A stretch of 64,000 nt of DNA from Schoenoplectus triqueter (GCA_964058805.1 CAXKVV010000043.1:1-64000), one strand, 5' to 3'. Counted from the stretch's first letter, positions 27,759 through 39,991 are shown. Made by a program: numbers and translations. Notes: a model not told the origin generated them from the sequence alone.

Positions 27759-28580
27759 GTTCTTTGTTAATGTTCTTGATTTCTTTATAACTATGCTGCT
27801 GATTCTGCAGTCTAAGAGAAGCCGAGAGAGAAGACCCACTCCTGGGAGGTACCTAGGTTCAAGATCAGTGTAGAGTAAATTTAGTATTCCATTATATCCT
27901 CTTCATTGGTCACTTTATCTGTAAGAATATATAGTTTTCTCACCTTTTTTGTTGTCTTGTGCATATTAGGACATCATGATTTATAATGGTTTATAAGTGC
28001 TTTCTTAAGTGTTTTTTATATTTAATTATTTTATTTAAAAATTAAAATATCATTTTTAAGAGCAAAGGTAATTAATATAATGATTATTTTTACTTGTTTA
28101 ATTTATGAAATTTGCACGTAAATTAAAAACATCTAAAAAGAGTCTATATGTTGAAAAATGAGTCACCCATAAGAAAAAGTACATGTACTAGTGAATGAAA
28201 AAGTCTCAATTCTCAGAGTATAATGGTCCTATTTAACTTCAAAGTAGAAAAACCAATGGTCATATTTAATTTAATTGGACTTAAGATTCGACGGCGAGGC
28301 GACGGTTGATGCCCGTGCCTCACAAAGGAATGAAGGATGCAAATGCAGCCTGCCTGTTGCCTTCATCTTCATAAATCAAAATAATATTAATAATAATCTA
28401 CAAACATGTCCATTCCATACATTTGCCTCTCCTCTCAGACATATTCATACATCATTCCATAGTACGGTACCCTAGATATTCAGATCATCATCACGATGTA
28501 TCACCATTCATTCCTCCTCTCTATAAACTAAATACAGTCACAATTTTAACTTCAAATGTACATAAAAAGATTTACACTAA

Positions 28581-28584
<4 letters not shown>
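26193..28584. other. AT-rich spacer between DHAR and SULTR4
   Basis: No supported gene. Contains the (TTA)n tract at 27712-27758. The right end (about 28440-28584) may belong to the SULTR4 3' UTR. Confidence 0.45.
27712..27758. repeat. (TTA)n microsatellite
   Basis: About 15 uninterrupted TTA units in an intergenic position. Confidence 0.95.

Positions 28585-28676
<92 letters not shown>
28585..28676. repeat. Long (ATA)n microsatellite in the SULTR4 3' flank
   Basis: About 30 perfect trinucleotide units, starting about 160 bases after the SULTR4 stop codon and therefore probably in its 3' UTR (as ATT repeats in the RNA). Long perfect trinucleotide runs are unstable and likely polymorphic. 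Confidence 0.95.
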
Positions 28677-28677
<1 letters not shown>

Positions 28678-28836
28678 GCCCATATACAGAGAAGCTTACA
28701 ACATAATAAAATTCTATTGGCATTGGCGGCAAAATTAATATCAATTCTCTCAAATCAATAATAATGGGCCATACGGATCTCAAATCAACTCTCTCAATCA
28801 AGTTCCATAACCAAATTAATAGTACTGATGAAATCA

Positions 28837-31800
28837 CTAGACGATGTTTTCACGCAAGAGAGGTTCAAGCATTGGCGGCAACTCAGGCACCGAATCTTGT
28901 TTTAGAAGGTTTTGTAAAAGTCCAGAGGGTCTCTTTGGCATCGACTCATTTTTAGATGCACCACTCATCCTGCTCGTTACATTTTGAACCTGCTGAAGGC
29001 ACACTTGCACTGCATCGTGAACCCGAACAAAGTACCATTCTTTACCAATCAGGTCTATCAGCCCAGATTTTGAGAGCAAGAGGTGCACTTGCCGGTTTGG
29101 GTTGGCAATAGCAATCTGCAATAGCATGTATCAGATAATGACCGTATTCTTCTGGGGCTGCTACCCAAAACCTTTGATGTTGAACATCTAAAATTAGTAC
29201 TTGCACACAGTGCACATGAGTGTGCGCACGCGCGCGCGCAATGCATTGGGGCTTTGGCCAGAAAATGTACCTGGATGCGACGGGCATGGTACTCCTGATG
29301 CAAGTCCTTCAAAGCTTGAACTGCACTCGAGTCTATGTAGGTAACAGCTGATAGAAAATAATTTTATTTAAAATTACTGTTATATTTAATTATTATGAAA
29401 ACAAATTCAAATTAACCCTTTAATAATACATACGTGACATCTCAAGGATAACAAAATAAATCCGTTCAACATCTGGGCCCCTTTGCGCATAAGATGCAGT
29501 AAGTTCGTATTCACGCAGCCTGTGAACAATATTAATATAACCAGATTTAAAAAAAAAAATAGACAAAAACAATTCCGCGTGGTGACAAATCAAAAGCAAC
29601 AAACTACCCCGAGTAGAACCTGAGACCTACCGCGAACCCTGAAATATCAGATATAAACCCAAAAATGATGCAAACCTGCAATGCCTCCTTTTCTAATTGT
29701 TTTCCACAAGTACGTAATCCACGCTTCATTATTTAGCATAGATACCCTATAATGCCTCCTCACCATTACAATTATTTTCTACAAATCCCTTAATCCAGTG
29801 CAAATAATCAGGAGGATAGAGTGGTATTATTGGTACTTATGGGAAGGGAAAAAAGAAATGAGGCCACAAGTGCTATTTCCTTCGGAATCCTAATAAAAGA
29901 GCAATTACTTATCCAATTGACTATAATTGAAGCTGCGTGCCTGTGGGATCAAATGTGAAAATAATCTGAAAAACAAGGTAACCTGTCTTTGATATAACTA
30001 ATGTTGGCAAAGTAGATGGGTGCATCAATTCGAACAACAACTATGCCGTTGTATGTATATGCCTCAGGATACTGGAGAATATTTCTGTATATAGTAGTTC
30101 CAGGGAGCCGTCCCAAAACAGCTGTAACCCATCCATGATCACAATAAAATTATGTTAAATTATGTTAAATTATGACACTTCTTTTTTGTTACATCGCCTT
30201 GTGTCAGTGTATTAAAAATAGTAAAAGAGATACTTTTCAAGACAAGCAAGTAAGACTTTACCTACATGAGGATTTGCTGATTCATGTATAACAAATGCAA
30301 GAGAAAATCCCACCTGCAAATAGTATCTAAATTCAAACACATGTTTTTCTAACAGCGCATATTTTTTTTTTCAAGGGTGCACCTCTTTAATTACTCAATT
30401 GCTAAAATCCTTGATTGCAATTATCAACCATGACATTAGTACAAAATATATATAAATGAGCTATTTACTATACAAGAACAGGAAAAAAAGGTCTTTCTTA
30501 TACAAAGGACTACACTGGTAGACTAATCAGCCCTAAAATCTAGGTAGAAAAGTGTATCTGAAAGATCCCACAGAAAATATGAATCTCAATATGAAGAAAA
30601 GAAAATTCTAGGTGCTTATTGATTATGCCAGCTGAAAGAAAAAAATATTTTTATGTGAAGAGCTGGACTGAAGGGTTCAAAGTAAATAGCAATCATACCC
30701 CAACAAGCACACCAATCTCAATGCCAAAAAATAATGTAGTGATGCTAGTTACAACCCAGAGGAGAAAGTCTTTCTTATCTACTTTCCACAAAAATATAGC
30801 CTCATCATAATCCACCTACATAAAGAGCAAATTTGCTACAAACCTGAACTAAGAAAACTTTTAACTGAAAGTGTTCTATTGTTTGTTTTCTCACCAGGCC
30901 AATGACAGCAGAAATCACGATGGCAGCCAAGGCACACTAAAGTTTCAGAAAGAACAAACTATGACAAGGTGTTAGATTATGACATATATACAGCAGGATC
31001 ATGATTTGAGAGAAGTGAAACTTCCAACTAAAAAAAATTCTATAACAAAAAAGAAACAATCTAACCTGAGGTATGTCAGTGAATAGCGGTGTTAAAAATA
31101 GAAGAGCACATGCCATAATGACACCCATTGTGATGCCTGATAACCCAGTTTGGGCCCCGCTCTCATGATTTACTGCTGATCTTGAAAAAGAACCTTAGGA
31201 AAAAGAGAGAGAGAGAGAGAGAGAGGAGTCATCACATCCATTATTTTGTTAAATTGCTATTCAAAATTGTAAAAGTGATAGTGTAGCTGGTTTATACCAG
31301 TAGAAGGATATGCAGAGAAGAATGCACCACATATGTTTGCCACCCCTAGACCGAATAACTACAAAAGAAAAGAGTACAAACTATCAGCTAGAAGATCAGG
31401 ACCAACTACAATAACTTGTTGCCCTAACAGTTAGGTAAATATAGATTCAGCTAAATTATGGCATTGTGTTACTTCTAATCTTAATTTTTTATATGCATTT
31501 CTTTCAATTGGATGTCCTTATATCTACTTTCAGCAAAAAGGTCAAAACAGTAAGTAGAAGGTAGCTGACTTTACAACAACAACAACAACAACAAAGCCTT
31601 TAATCCCAAATAAATTGGGGTAGGCTGACTTTGTTGTTAAATAATAGAAGTGTCACCCTGGAGCTGGCAATTACGCCAGGCATTTGTGTGAAGTATCTAC
31701 ACCACAATGAGAAAACCAGGTGTGCACTTTAAAGGTTTACCTCTTGGTTTGAATCTAATTCATATCCATTTTTTGCAGCCAAAGCTTTAGCAATCCCTAC

Positions 31801-33564
31801 AGATTCCTATTAATTTTCCAAAAGAGAAATGAGTAAGTTATGAAATTGAAAATGAACCAACAAAAAAAATTAAACAATGGAAAATGATAGGACAGTACCA
31901 GTATGGCAACACCAGTAATTAGTACTGCCGTTGGAATAAGAGACTCTGCATGGTCAAATCCACGTGGAATGGAGAAACTCGGAAGCCCTTGAGGTATTTC
32001 TCCCACCTATGATATAAAACAAAAAAAAAAAACTCAATTACAAATATATAAGAAGAAATCAACAATATAACATGTTCAAAGAGATAATTTGAGATACCAC
32101 AGTTTCTCACCACTGTTATAGAAGAGGGATGAAATATTTTGACAAAAAGTGTCCCCATAACTACAGCTGTCAGTGGGCCCGCCGCTCTTAGATACCTGAA
32201 GTTCTTGTTCGGTTTACCCTAAATGTTCAAGCTTTATGGTCATATCTTTCGCCAAGAAATAGACAGAAACCTTGCCTTAAATATTAACTACGCACCATGT
32301 GCTTCATTATAAGAAGAATGGCAAGAAAAGTCGATCCCATCACAAAAGGAGGCCAAGAAAACTACAGAGTAGAAGTATCATCAATTCAGATTTGTCAGCT
32401 TTTTAATCAGTCAATTACTTAAAATAATAATAATAATAATAATAATAATAAAGAAGAAGAAATAAGGAGGAGAGAGAAGAAATAAGGAGATGTACATCAT
32501 GAATCCCTTCAGTTATGCTCTTAATAAGAGGTATGATTTTGCTACTTCTTGTGATGTTATAGCCGAGAAAATATTTTATCTGGGAAAGGCCTATAACTAT
32601 GGCTGAAGCTGTAGTAAATCCTGAAATTACTGAATGGCTAATGAATCGAAGCAACCAGCCCAACCTGTTGAGAGACAGATGTAACATAGGCAGATGCAAA
32701 AGCTTTAAATATTGCATATCAAAGTAGTTGAGTGGCAAATAACCTCAATAACCCCATAAGGCACTCCAGCATACCAACCATGAGCGCCAGTAGTATTGCA
32801 AGCTCCGTATACAGTTCATTAGATGAATCAACTATTGACCCGAGTACATTTGACACCAGTAAAGAGACCAGTGCGACTGGGCCCACTGCCAGTTGGCGCG
32901 ATGAGCCGAAAATGGAATATATGAATACAGGGACAAAACCGGTATCTGTTGAGATGATCGTGCAGTAAAATTAATTTATTAATGTGTTCCAAGGGGCAGA
33001 ATTATGGATGGTAGAGTGGTAGTATATGAAAATGATGTGGACTTACATAGTCCGTATATGGGATGAAGACCGGCTAGCTTTGCATAGGACATTGACTGCA
33101 AGGCAAGGTTTAGTGCAATTGGGATGAACATTAATTATGGAACTCCATTAGAATTTACAAGGACTGTATGTGACGTGATGTGATGTGATGTGATGTGATG
33201 TGATGTGATGTCATGCCAGCTCTCAATTCCAAAATTCAGAAGAAGAGAGATGAGAATGAGATACACCTACCTGAGGCACTAGCATGACTCCTACTGTGGC
33301 GCCGGCCATGAGATCAGCCTGGAGGTGCTCTCTCCATCTGTAGGACCTCATCCAGCGCGAACAGGGGAGCAGAGTGGACAGCCACTCGTCGGCGGTGAGG
33401 CCTCTAACCCTGGTGGAGATCCTCTCGAGGAGCGGCGGCGGCGGCGGCCCCAGGGGCTTGGCGGGGGAAGGATGGTGGAGAGGTATGACGCGCACGGAGC
33501 GGGGGGTGGCGGAGAGAGACGCTATGTCGGTGGTGCTGGAGGAGGCGTAGGATCTCTTCTCCAT
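28837..33564 (-). CDS. SULTR4;1: Group 4 sulfate transporter (SLC26/SulP)
   Basis: Seventeen exons, all phase-consistent: 33564-33271, 33095-33047, 32945-32744, 32664-32496, 32361-32296, 32218-32111, 32006-31899, 31806-31741, 31358-31298, 31193-31066, 30936-30895, 30815-30699, 30313-30262, 30121-29983, 29519-29434, 29347-29271, 29115-28837; 680 residues. The Ser/Pro-rich N-terminus leads into the SulP membrane domain ([57 protein letters not shown]). The C-terminal STAS domain includes [17 protein letters not shown] with the conserved Asp-Ser-Ser. Residue wording follows Arabidopsis SULTR4;1 closely, and the length (685 there) agrees. SULTR4 proteins export sulfate from the vacuole into the cytosol. 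An upstream in-frame extension exists, but the ATG at 33564 matches family N-termini. Introns hold a SINE-like fragment and simple repeats. Confidence 0.95.
31571..31632 (+). mobile_element. Short AU-SINE-like fragment in a SULTR4 intron
   Basis: A CAA-repeat followed by AAAGCCTTTAATCCCAA and TTGGGGTAGGCT resembles, from memory, the 5' core of the AU SINE family widespread in plants. A 9-base direct repeat GCTGACTTT flanks it (31564-31572 and 31624-31632), partly overlapping the SINE-like end. The body and tail of a full SINE are absent. Confidence 0.5.
33171..33212. repeat. (TGATG)n pentamer array in SULTR4 intron 1
   Basis: About eight TGATG units, the first and last degenerate, lie about 60 bases inside the donor of intron 1. 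Confidence 0.85.
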
Positions 33565-34582
33565 GGGAGTGGAATGGGAGTGGAGTGGATTGGATTGGAT
33601 TGGATTGGGTTGGGTTGGATTTGATTTGATTTGATTTGGGTTTGGTTTGATGGTTGGCGGAAGAAAAAGAAAGAAAGAAAGAAAGAAATATAGTTGATTT
33701 GATTGGTGAATGGTGGTTTGTTTGGTAGCTGCTGCTTCGCAGAGGAAATGCCAAAAGAAATAAAGCAGAGAATCAGAGAACTCAGAGAAGAGAGATGAAG
33801 ATGCTCCATGCTGCGAGTACCCGGCATTGTACCCACGAGATACACTACTCGCCACAGAATCACAGATGGCGTGCACGGATAATATTGCTTGATGCATAAG
33901 GACGCGATATGGTCCAGGTTAGCTGGATCCATCTCTCTCTCTCTCTCTCTGCGCAATAAATACCGCGTCCTCCCTTTTCAGATTGAATGATTGCGGTATC
34001 TAATATCTAATATCATATATGGCATGAAAATGAATGATGAATGGGATGTAATGTAATCATGTAAATGTAAAACTAGCAAATCGACTTCAGGTTGTTTCGG
34101 CGTGATTTTTATTTTATGTTAAAAGTCCCTGACTTGGTTATGTTTTTATATTCAATCTTGATATCATAAATGTAGAATTAATTCTAAATACTATGAACAT
34201 GGACGCAAAAATTTATTATGGATTGTATTCCATTATACGTCCTTGAATACATAATTTGCAATAATCCAAATTTAGTAGCTTTGATGAAAAATCAAACAAA
34301 ACTTATATTGCATGTAATTGGTAACACAATCAACACATATGTTGAAAACTATGTGTAAAGCTTTTGTTCTATGTTAATGATTTTTTAAAACTTGTTTCAA
34401 TTTATTTAAAAAAACTATTGTCAGAATTGTCAGGTTAACAGTTGTGCTGAGATCATCGTCCCCTTTATAATTAATTATTTATGTAAAGAAAATGTTGATA
34501 ATATTTTTATAGAATTTGCTAATGTGGCATCAGATAGATCATCGTCCTCTTCCATAAAATGTTGCTAGAAATTACTATCAAA
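33565..34582. other. SULTR4 promoter and 5' leader region
   Basis: Next to the start codon is a run of ATTGG/ATTTG pentamers (about 33575-33650, coding-strand CCAAT/CAAAT), then AAAGAAAG units and a (CT)n tract near 33932-33950. Further right no gene is seen. TGAGATCATCGTCC-like words at 34446 and 34533 repeat near the left LTR of the next element. Confidence 0.5.
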
Positions 34583-35541
34583 TGTCGTTAGAAATTATAT
34601 TTGCAAATTTACAAAATAATCCTATATACATTTAACTATTTCTTTGAGTTTATTTGACATGCAGATTTAAAGCTTAAGCAAAAGAGCATGTATGAAAATC
34701 TCAAGAAAGGATTAGGTTAGATTAGAGTTGTAATAAATAAAGATAATCAAAATAGTTTTGAGATTAAATTGAGTAAAACAGATGTGTTTACCTAACCGTT
34801 ATAACGTAATCACTTCAATATAAATTTTATCCAAATTTCTTCAAAACTTTATCATAGCCTAACTATTGTAGCGGATCTACCATTTGTTATATGACACATG
34901 ATCTAAAAAAATAATATCTACCAGTTATAATGGATTTAAATCATTCGTATACAAAACTTGGCCAAAAAACTTCAGAGCTGATTCCTCTCATATCCGTTGT
35001 AACGGATCTTACATCCATTACAATGGTTATACTTGCTAGGGTTACCCTGACCTAACTGTTGCAATAATTAACTAACTATTGTAACGAATCATGCTGATTT
35101 CTTACATATTTTGGTGTCTATCTATATATACACCTTCATTCTTCTCAAAACTTGATGAATTTCAATAGATAAATCCTAGCCATCATTTGTCTGTGTTAAA
35201 ACTTTCTCATCTCAACAATATTAGTCTCAAGGCTACTTGTTATACCATAAAGAGAGTGAGATAAGTTAGTTTTTATTTGTTTCTTTGTTAGACTCGTGTC
35301 TTCATGTCTTATTTATTCTATTTGGCCGACGCTTCTCTATTACTTTGTATAAGGGAACAAAGATTCACAGTTATAAGACTTGCTTGTTATAGTGACTCGG
35401 CGCAATCGACTGTTGGTAATTACGGGTCCCGAAGGCATAGGCTCGTTATAGCCGACTTCATTATATTATGTGTTTTTTCTCTTTATTTTTCTTTACTTAT
35501 TTACTATGGTAGAATTTAATACTAGGCCTTTAGAGAAAACA
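34583..35541 (+). repeat. Left LTR of the gag-only element
   Basis: Begins TGTCG and ends GAAAACA. Long blocks match the right LTR, notably GTTTATTTGACATGCAGATT, TTATAGTGACTCGGCGCAAT and TAGAATTTAATACTAG. Confidence 0.8.
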
Positions 35542-35544
35542 AAG

Positions 35545-35556
35545 CGGTATCAGAGC
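35545..35556 (+). other. Primer binding site of the gag-only element
   Basis: CGGTATCAGAGC differs from the tRNA-iMet complement TGGTATCAGAGC by its first base only and lies three bases inside the LTR end. Confidence 0.8.
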
Positions 35557-35577
35557 TAGTTGTATTGAATTCATCAA

Positions 35578-36189
35578 ATGACACCATTGAGATTTATGAA
35601 AGAACCTCCAGTTTTTGGTCAAACTACCAAAAATTTTAGTTATTGAAAAAAGAACATGACCAACTATTTGAATATATTAGAAGTTTGAGATGTAATAGAA
35701 ACAAGTTAGATACCCAAATATAATCCATACACGAAAATACTTACGATCAAGTTCTTATTGTTAAAAAGGATAAATGACAATGCGGTAAATATAATCTTGA
35801 ACTCGGCAAGTGAGGGTGTAGCCCTATTATTTGATAATATGATCACTGCCAATGAAATATGAAATGTCCATATTATAAGGTATGAAGGCAATTCACAAAT
35901 TAAAAAGATCAAAATTATTAGATTTGCGACTAAATTTAAGAATTTTAGACTAGAGGATGATGAAACCATAGAAAATATGTATAATAGACTTATACAAAAT
36001 AATTTTGATGAATTAGGAGAAACTTTATCAAATAAAAAAGTTATAGGAAAAATTTTACATGTGATGTTTAGAAAACTAAAATGGGAAGAGTACGTGAGTG
36101 CTTTGGAAGCAATGCAAGAAGTTCAAGCTTCATTCACATTTGATGAGGTATATGCTCACTTAAGGAGTTTTAAGGAAACCCTAAAGTAA
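35578..36189 (+). pseudogene. Copia gag (UBN2) relic
   Basis: Readable from the ATG at 35578 but with several stops in its first half; 35977-36189 is open and includes MYNRLIQNNFDELGETL, KILHVMFRKLKWEEYV and FTFDEVYAHLRSFKETLK, matching the C-terminal half of plant copia capsid domains. Confidence 0.8.
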
Positions 36190-36399
36190 GTCGGTGAGTC
36201 CATAAATGATCCAAGACAAAAGCGTTCTCCACGCAAAAAAATTAAGTCTCACAACCATTTGAGTGCATTCAACTCTTAGTTCATAATTGATTTCTTTGTG
36301 CAAAGGCTTGATCATGAAGCCTCAAAGGATGTACTTGTTCTTTTCAAGATGTTCCAAGGTATGTTGAATTTTGAGCACAAATACAATAAAAGTGGGAAG

Positions 36400-36460
36400 A
36401 ATAAAATCAAAAGATGGTATATTTCACGTGCCACAAAGAAGGATACACTATCCAATTCTA
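36400..36460 (+). pseudogene. Degenerate CCHC zinc knuckle
   Basis: In one frame the sequence reads VYFTCHKEGYTIQF, which keeps the second Cys, CHKEG core and spacing but has lost the first and last Cys and the His of the C-x2-C-x4-H-x4-C motif. Confidence 0.6.
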
Positions 36461-36539
36461 TTTCAAGTTGTTTAGTTATCTGAAAAATAAGGAGGGTAAG
36501 GGGAGATAAGAATGCAAGCCAAGACATAAAGATTGATGG

Positions 36540-37200
36540 GTACAGAAAAAGAAGGTCAAAGCCTTACGAGTTATGTGGAGCGTTGGGTCAGACAATAACG
36601 ACACCGACAACTCATGTGCAGAGTTGGGTGATGAGCACAAGCTAAATTTGGTTCTAATGGCAGAGGTTGAAGATGGTCTCTCTCCAATTGACATTGAAAG
36701 GATCATAACTAGCAAAAATATCTCACATAGTAAGACAATCAAGCTATTGAGGAAATAATATTGTCCAATCACATCAAACAAGCTAGCACATCTACTTCTC
36801 CAACTAGCACTAGTGAGGTACTTTTAAATTTTTTTTATGATAGTGATGAATATGAGTTTGATGAAAAACATGAAATGAATGGTTCAAGTATTTCTTTGTA
36901 TAATTAATTTTAATGTCAAAATTATGTTAGGTTATTATTAATGCTTGATGAAACAAATAGAGTCATACTCATAAAGGAGAAGTTAATTGAGGATTTAAAT
37001 GCTACAATTGTTAAGCTCGGGTCTGAGATAAAGGAAAGTGAGATATTGATTAAGGAACTTAAAGATCAAAATAATTATGAGTCGCACCTAGGTGAAATAT
37101 GACTACTAAAAGTAAAATTACAAAATTTAGAGATCGAAAACCAATCTTTGAGAATATTAGTGAGTTAAATTAGCACTAAGATGAATCTCGAAAAATATAT
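36540..37200 (+). pseudogene. Acidic gag linker and coiled-coil relic
   Basis: An Asp/Asn-rich segment (DNNDTDNSCAELGDEH, then LVLMAE) resembles the stretch downstream of the zinc knuckle in plant copia gag. It is followed by a heptad-like Leu/Ile/Lys/Glu stretch at about 36940-37150. After this no pol domain appears before the polypurine tract. Confidence 0.55.
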
Positions 37201-37475
37201 GTGAGTTAAAAGGCCCACGATAAAATAAGACTTGGATGTGTGGAGGTAAAATATCTCTCCTTATCTAAGAATATCGGAAGCCAAAAAAAAGATGAGCTTA
37301 TGAAAAATCTGAAAATGAAAATACAAAATATAATGGAAGAGAGCAAAATCATGCATATCAATATTTATATTCAAATAGAATAAATAGGAATAGAAACAAC
37401 CATCAAGGTAATAGGGACACACTTAACCTTAATTGGTCAAATAAAATTTATTTTAGAGGTCCAAAAGGGGGAGAT

Positions 37476-38492
37476 TGTCATTTTAAATAATTCTCAAGAA
37501 TATATAAAATTATATTTGTCAACTTAAAAATAATCATATATGCATTTAACCGTTTCCTTAAGTTTATTTGACATGCAGATTTAATGTTTAAGTAGAAAAA
37601 CATGTATGAAGATCTCAAGAAAGAGTTCAGTTAGATTAGATTTATAATAAATAAAGGTAATCAAAATAATTTTGAGATTAAATTGAGTAAAATAAAGGTG
37701 TTATGACCTAACCATTGCAACAGTTATCATAACAGTTATAACAGATTAAATATATTAAGTATAATTTTTTCCAGATTGCTCCAAAACTTTATCATAGTCT
37801 AACCATTGTAATGAATTTACTATCTATTGTAATGGATAACCTCGAGAAAAAAAATTAGTATCTAACCATTATAACAGATCTCAATATCCGTTATAATGGA
37901 TTAAATCATTTGTGCATAAAACTTGGCCAAAAAGCTTTAGAGCCGATTTCTCTCATATCTATCATAATGAATCTTACATCCGTTACAATAATTATACTCA
38001 TTAGGGTTATCCCGACCTAACTATTGTATCGGATCCTACAGATTTCTTATCGGTTTGTATGTATCTCTATATATACACCTTTTTCTCAAAACTTAACAAA
38101 TTTCAATAGCTAAACGCTAGACATCAGTTGTCTATGCTAAAACCTTTCCATCTCTACAATATTAATCTCGAGGCTACTTTGTAATACCTCAGAGAGAATG
38201 AGATAAGTTAGTTCTTATTTGTTTTTTTTGTACGACTCATATCTTCATGTCTTGTTTGTTCTCTTTAGCTGATGATTGTTCTATTACTTAGTGTAAGAGA
38301 TCGGAGGTTCGCAGTTGTAAGACTTGTTTGTTATAGTGACTCGGCGCAATCGACTGTTGGTGATTACAAGTCTCGAAAACATAAGCTTATTATAGCCGAA
38401 CTCCATTACATTACATGTTCTTTCTCTTTCTCTTTACTTTTCTTTGCTTATTTACTGTGGTAGAATTTAATACTAGACCTTTAGAGAAAATA
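37476..38492 (+). repeat. Right LTR of the gag-only element
   Basis: Begins TGTCATTTTAAATAATTC right after the polypurine tract and ends GAGAAAATA, where a C-to-T change hides the expected CA terminus. It is about 58 bases longer than the left LTR, including about 20 extra bases near its start. Confidence 0.8.
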
Positions 38493-39753
38493 ATATTAAA
38501 AAAAATTAGGACTTTATTTGTGAAATCTTAAAATATAAAGAATATGAATTACATAAAAATATGACTTTAGGTAAATGTTATTAAGATTTCATTTCTGAGT
38601 TGTTAAGACTTGAAATATTAGATATAAAGATTTGATCTAATCAATATTCAGAATTTTTACATCCTTCAAAACTAAAAAAAATGATTTGTAATGTTAAGTT
38701 TTAAGAAATTATATGGTAGTTCTTAAAATTTTGAATATCTTCTGTATAGTTGTCTGGTGACGTTTGAGAACATGCTCAACGTCTTTTCGTTGAGGTACAG
38801 ACAATTGGTTCCTTCAAATAATGCTTAATAACGTTGTGCAAGTTCAGAGCATGATGCATAGGCAGAAGTTTTTTTTTTTTTTTTTTTTTTTTGAGAAGGG
38901 GGACATCATGTTGGGCTGCATGATGTTGGATCATATACTATTACTATAATGTAATAAATGTGGTTTGGGGTTTGAACTTTGAAGCGATATGCAAGAGTTA
39001 GTATCCTGAAGGCGTGAGCTTGTTATGGAATGGGTAGCCCAAAACGAAACATGTTCATATTTGATGGCCCAAGACGTGAATGGTTTGGGCCTTTGCCTCT
39101 TGGGTGTTGGGTGTTGGGTGTTGGGTCTCGGGTCTCGGCCACTTCCTCCTCTCATCTTCTCCATTCGTGTGAAATGTGATTCAGTGAATAGTTGGTTGCT
39201 GATAACAGACTAACAGTAACAGTAGGATCATGATTCATGAATCATGAGTAATGCTAAGCAACGATCTTTTTCGTGTGAATGGTTGTCAAGGGAGGGAGTA
39301 GGAACGATGGGAACCAGAGAGCTTTTGAGGTGATGCACAGCATTCCTGCCATACAAGCAGACTGCTTAGGGTTCAGTGCTTCCGGACACCGGAGGATACA
39401 TCTACATCAGAAATGCTCAAATTATTCAAGCGAATCAATCGTAGGTATTAATTCAACCCCTATTTCTATCTCAACTGTTAATTGAACCTCTGAAGCTTCC
39501 CTTTTTTTGCTTCACCATTCACTATTCATACTGTGCTGGTCTTATTAAACCAGCGGGACGAGCTGAAGTGGGCCCCAAATTTGAGCACCATGAAATGTTC
39601 CCTTCTCCCACTAACACTGGTTAATATCTCTACTTTCTGTTTGGTTATTAGCAATTGTAGCTTTTTAAGACGAAACTTAAAAGATGATTGCTTTCAGAGT
39701 TTAAATGTGATCATGTATATTCAAAATTGAAATAATAACTTAAAACTTAGATG
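38493..39753. other. Spacer with poly-T tract, no supported gene
   Basis: Contains a 20-plus T run (about 38870-38892) and a short GGTGTTG/GGGTCTC tandem at about 39105-39135. A 68-codon plus frame at 39279-39485 lies in a less AT-rich stretch and could be part of a transcript, but nothing in it is recognisable. Confidence 0.4.
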
Positions 39754-39991
39754 TGTTCAACTATAGGTGGCAAAATCCACCCCGACCCCTCCAGATCCGA
39801 ACCCGACCCGACGCGAGATCAAATGATCTGCACTCCAATCAAAATCAATTTAAGATCTCAACGTATAAATTGACTAGTCCTGATCTGATCCGACCCGACC
39901 CGACCCGATTTCTTCCAGTAGATCAAATGGATCCGATCCGCCCGAACCCAAATTCGACCCGACCCGCCCGATTGCCACTTGTATGTTCAAC
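39754..39991. mobile_element. 222-bp hAT-type MITE with perfect 8-bp target duplication
   Basis: TGTTCAAC occurs at 39754-39761 and again at 39984-39991, exactly flanking 39762-39983. The element starts TATAGGTGGCAAAATCC, and its reverse-complemented end starts TACAAGTGGCAATCGGG, giving short imperfect terminal inverted repeats. The interior is made of CCGACCCGA-type units and has no coding capacity. An 8-bp duplication with (C/T)A..GTGGCAA ends places it in the hAT superfamily. Confidence 0.9.

Larger units (their letters stand above)
34583..38492 (+). mobile_element. Gag-only LTR retroelement (TR-GAG-like, copia-derived)
   Basis: Direct LTRs of about 1 kb (34583-35541 and 37476-38492) flank an internal region of only about 1.9 kb. 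A primer binding site (CGGTATCAGAGC, 35545-35556) follows the left LTR and a polypurine tract (AAAAGGGGGAGA, 37463-37474) precedes the right LTR. The internal region carries a decayed copia gag, a zinc-knuckle relic, the acidic gag linker and a coiled-coil-like segment, but no protease, integrase or reverse transcriptase. Such elements must move by enzymes from elsewhere. No target duplication could be recognised, and the LTRs differ at many positions, so it is old. A deletion derivative of a full element is the alternative. Confidence 0.8.

Noticed and set aside
28423..28837. Poly-Ile and poly-Leu frames
   Set aside because: They translate the (ATA)n microsatellite in both directions.
30661..30690. 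miR319-like word (GGACTGAAGGG) in a SULTR4 intron
   Set aside because: Match is partial, lies in an intron next to an exon, and no foldback partner is seen nearby.
33565..33897. In-frame upstream extension of SULTR4 (about 111 residues)
   Set aside because: It reads through low-complexity CCAAT/CAAAT pentamers and AAAG runs with no family similarity, while the ATG at 33564 fits SULTR4 N-termini.
38493..38500. Target duplication of the gag-only LTR element
   Set aside because: TCAAA before the left LTR and ATATT after the right LTR do not match; borders are decayed.
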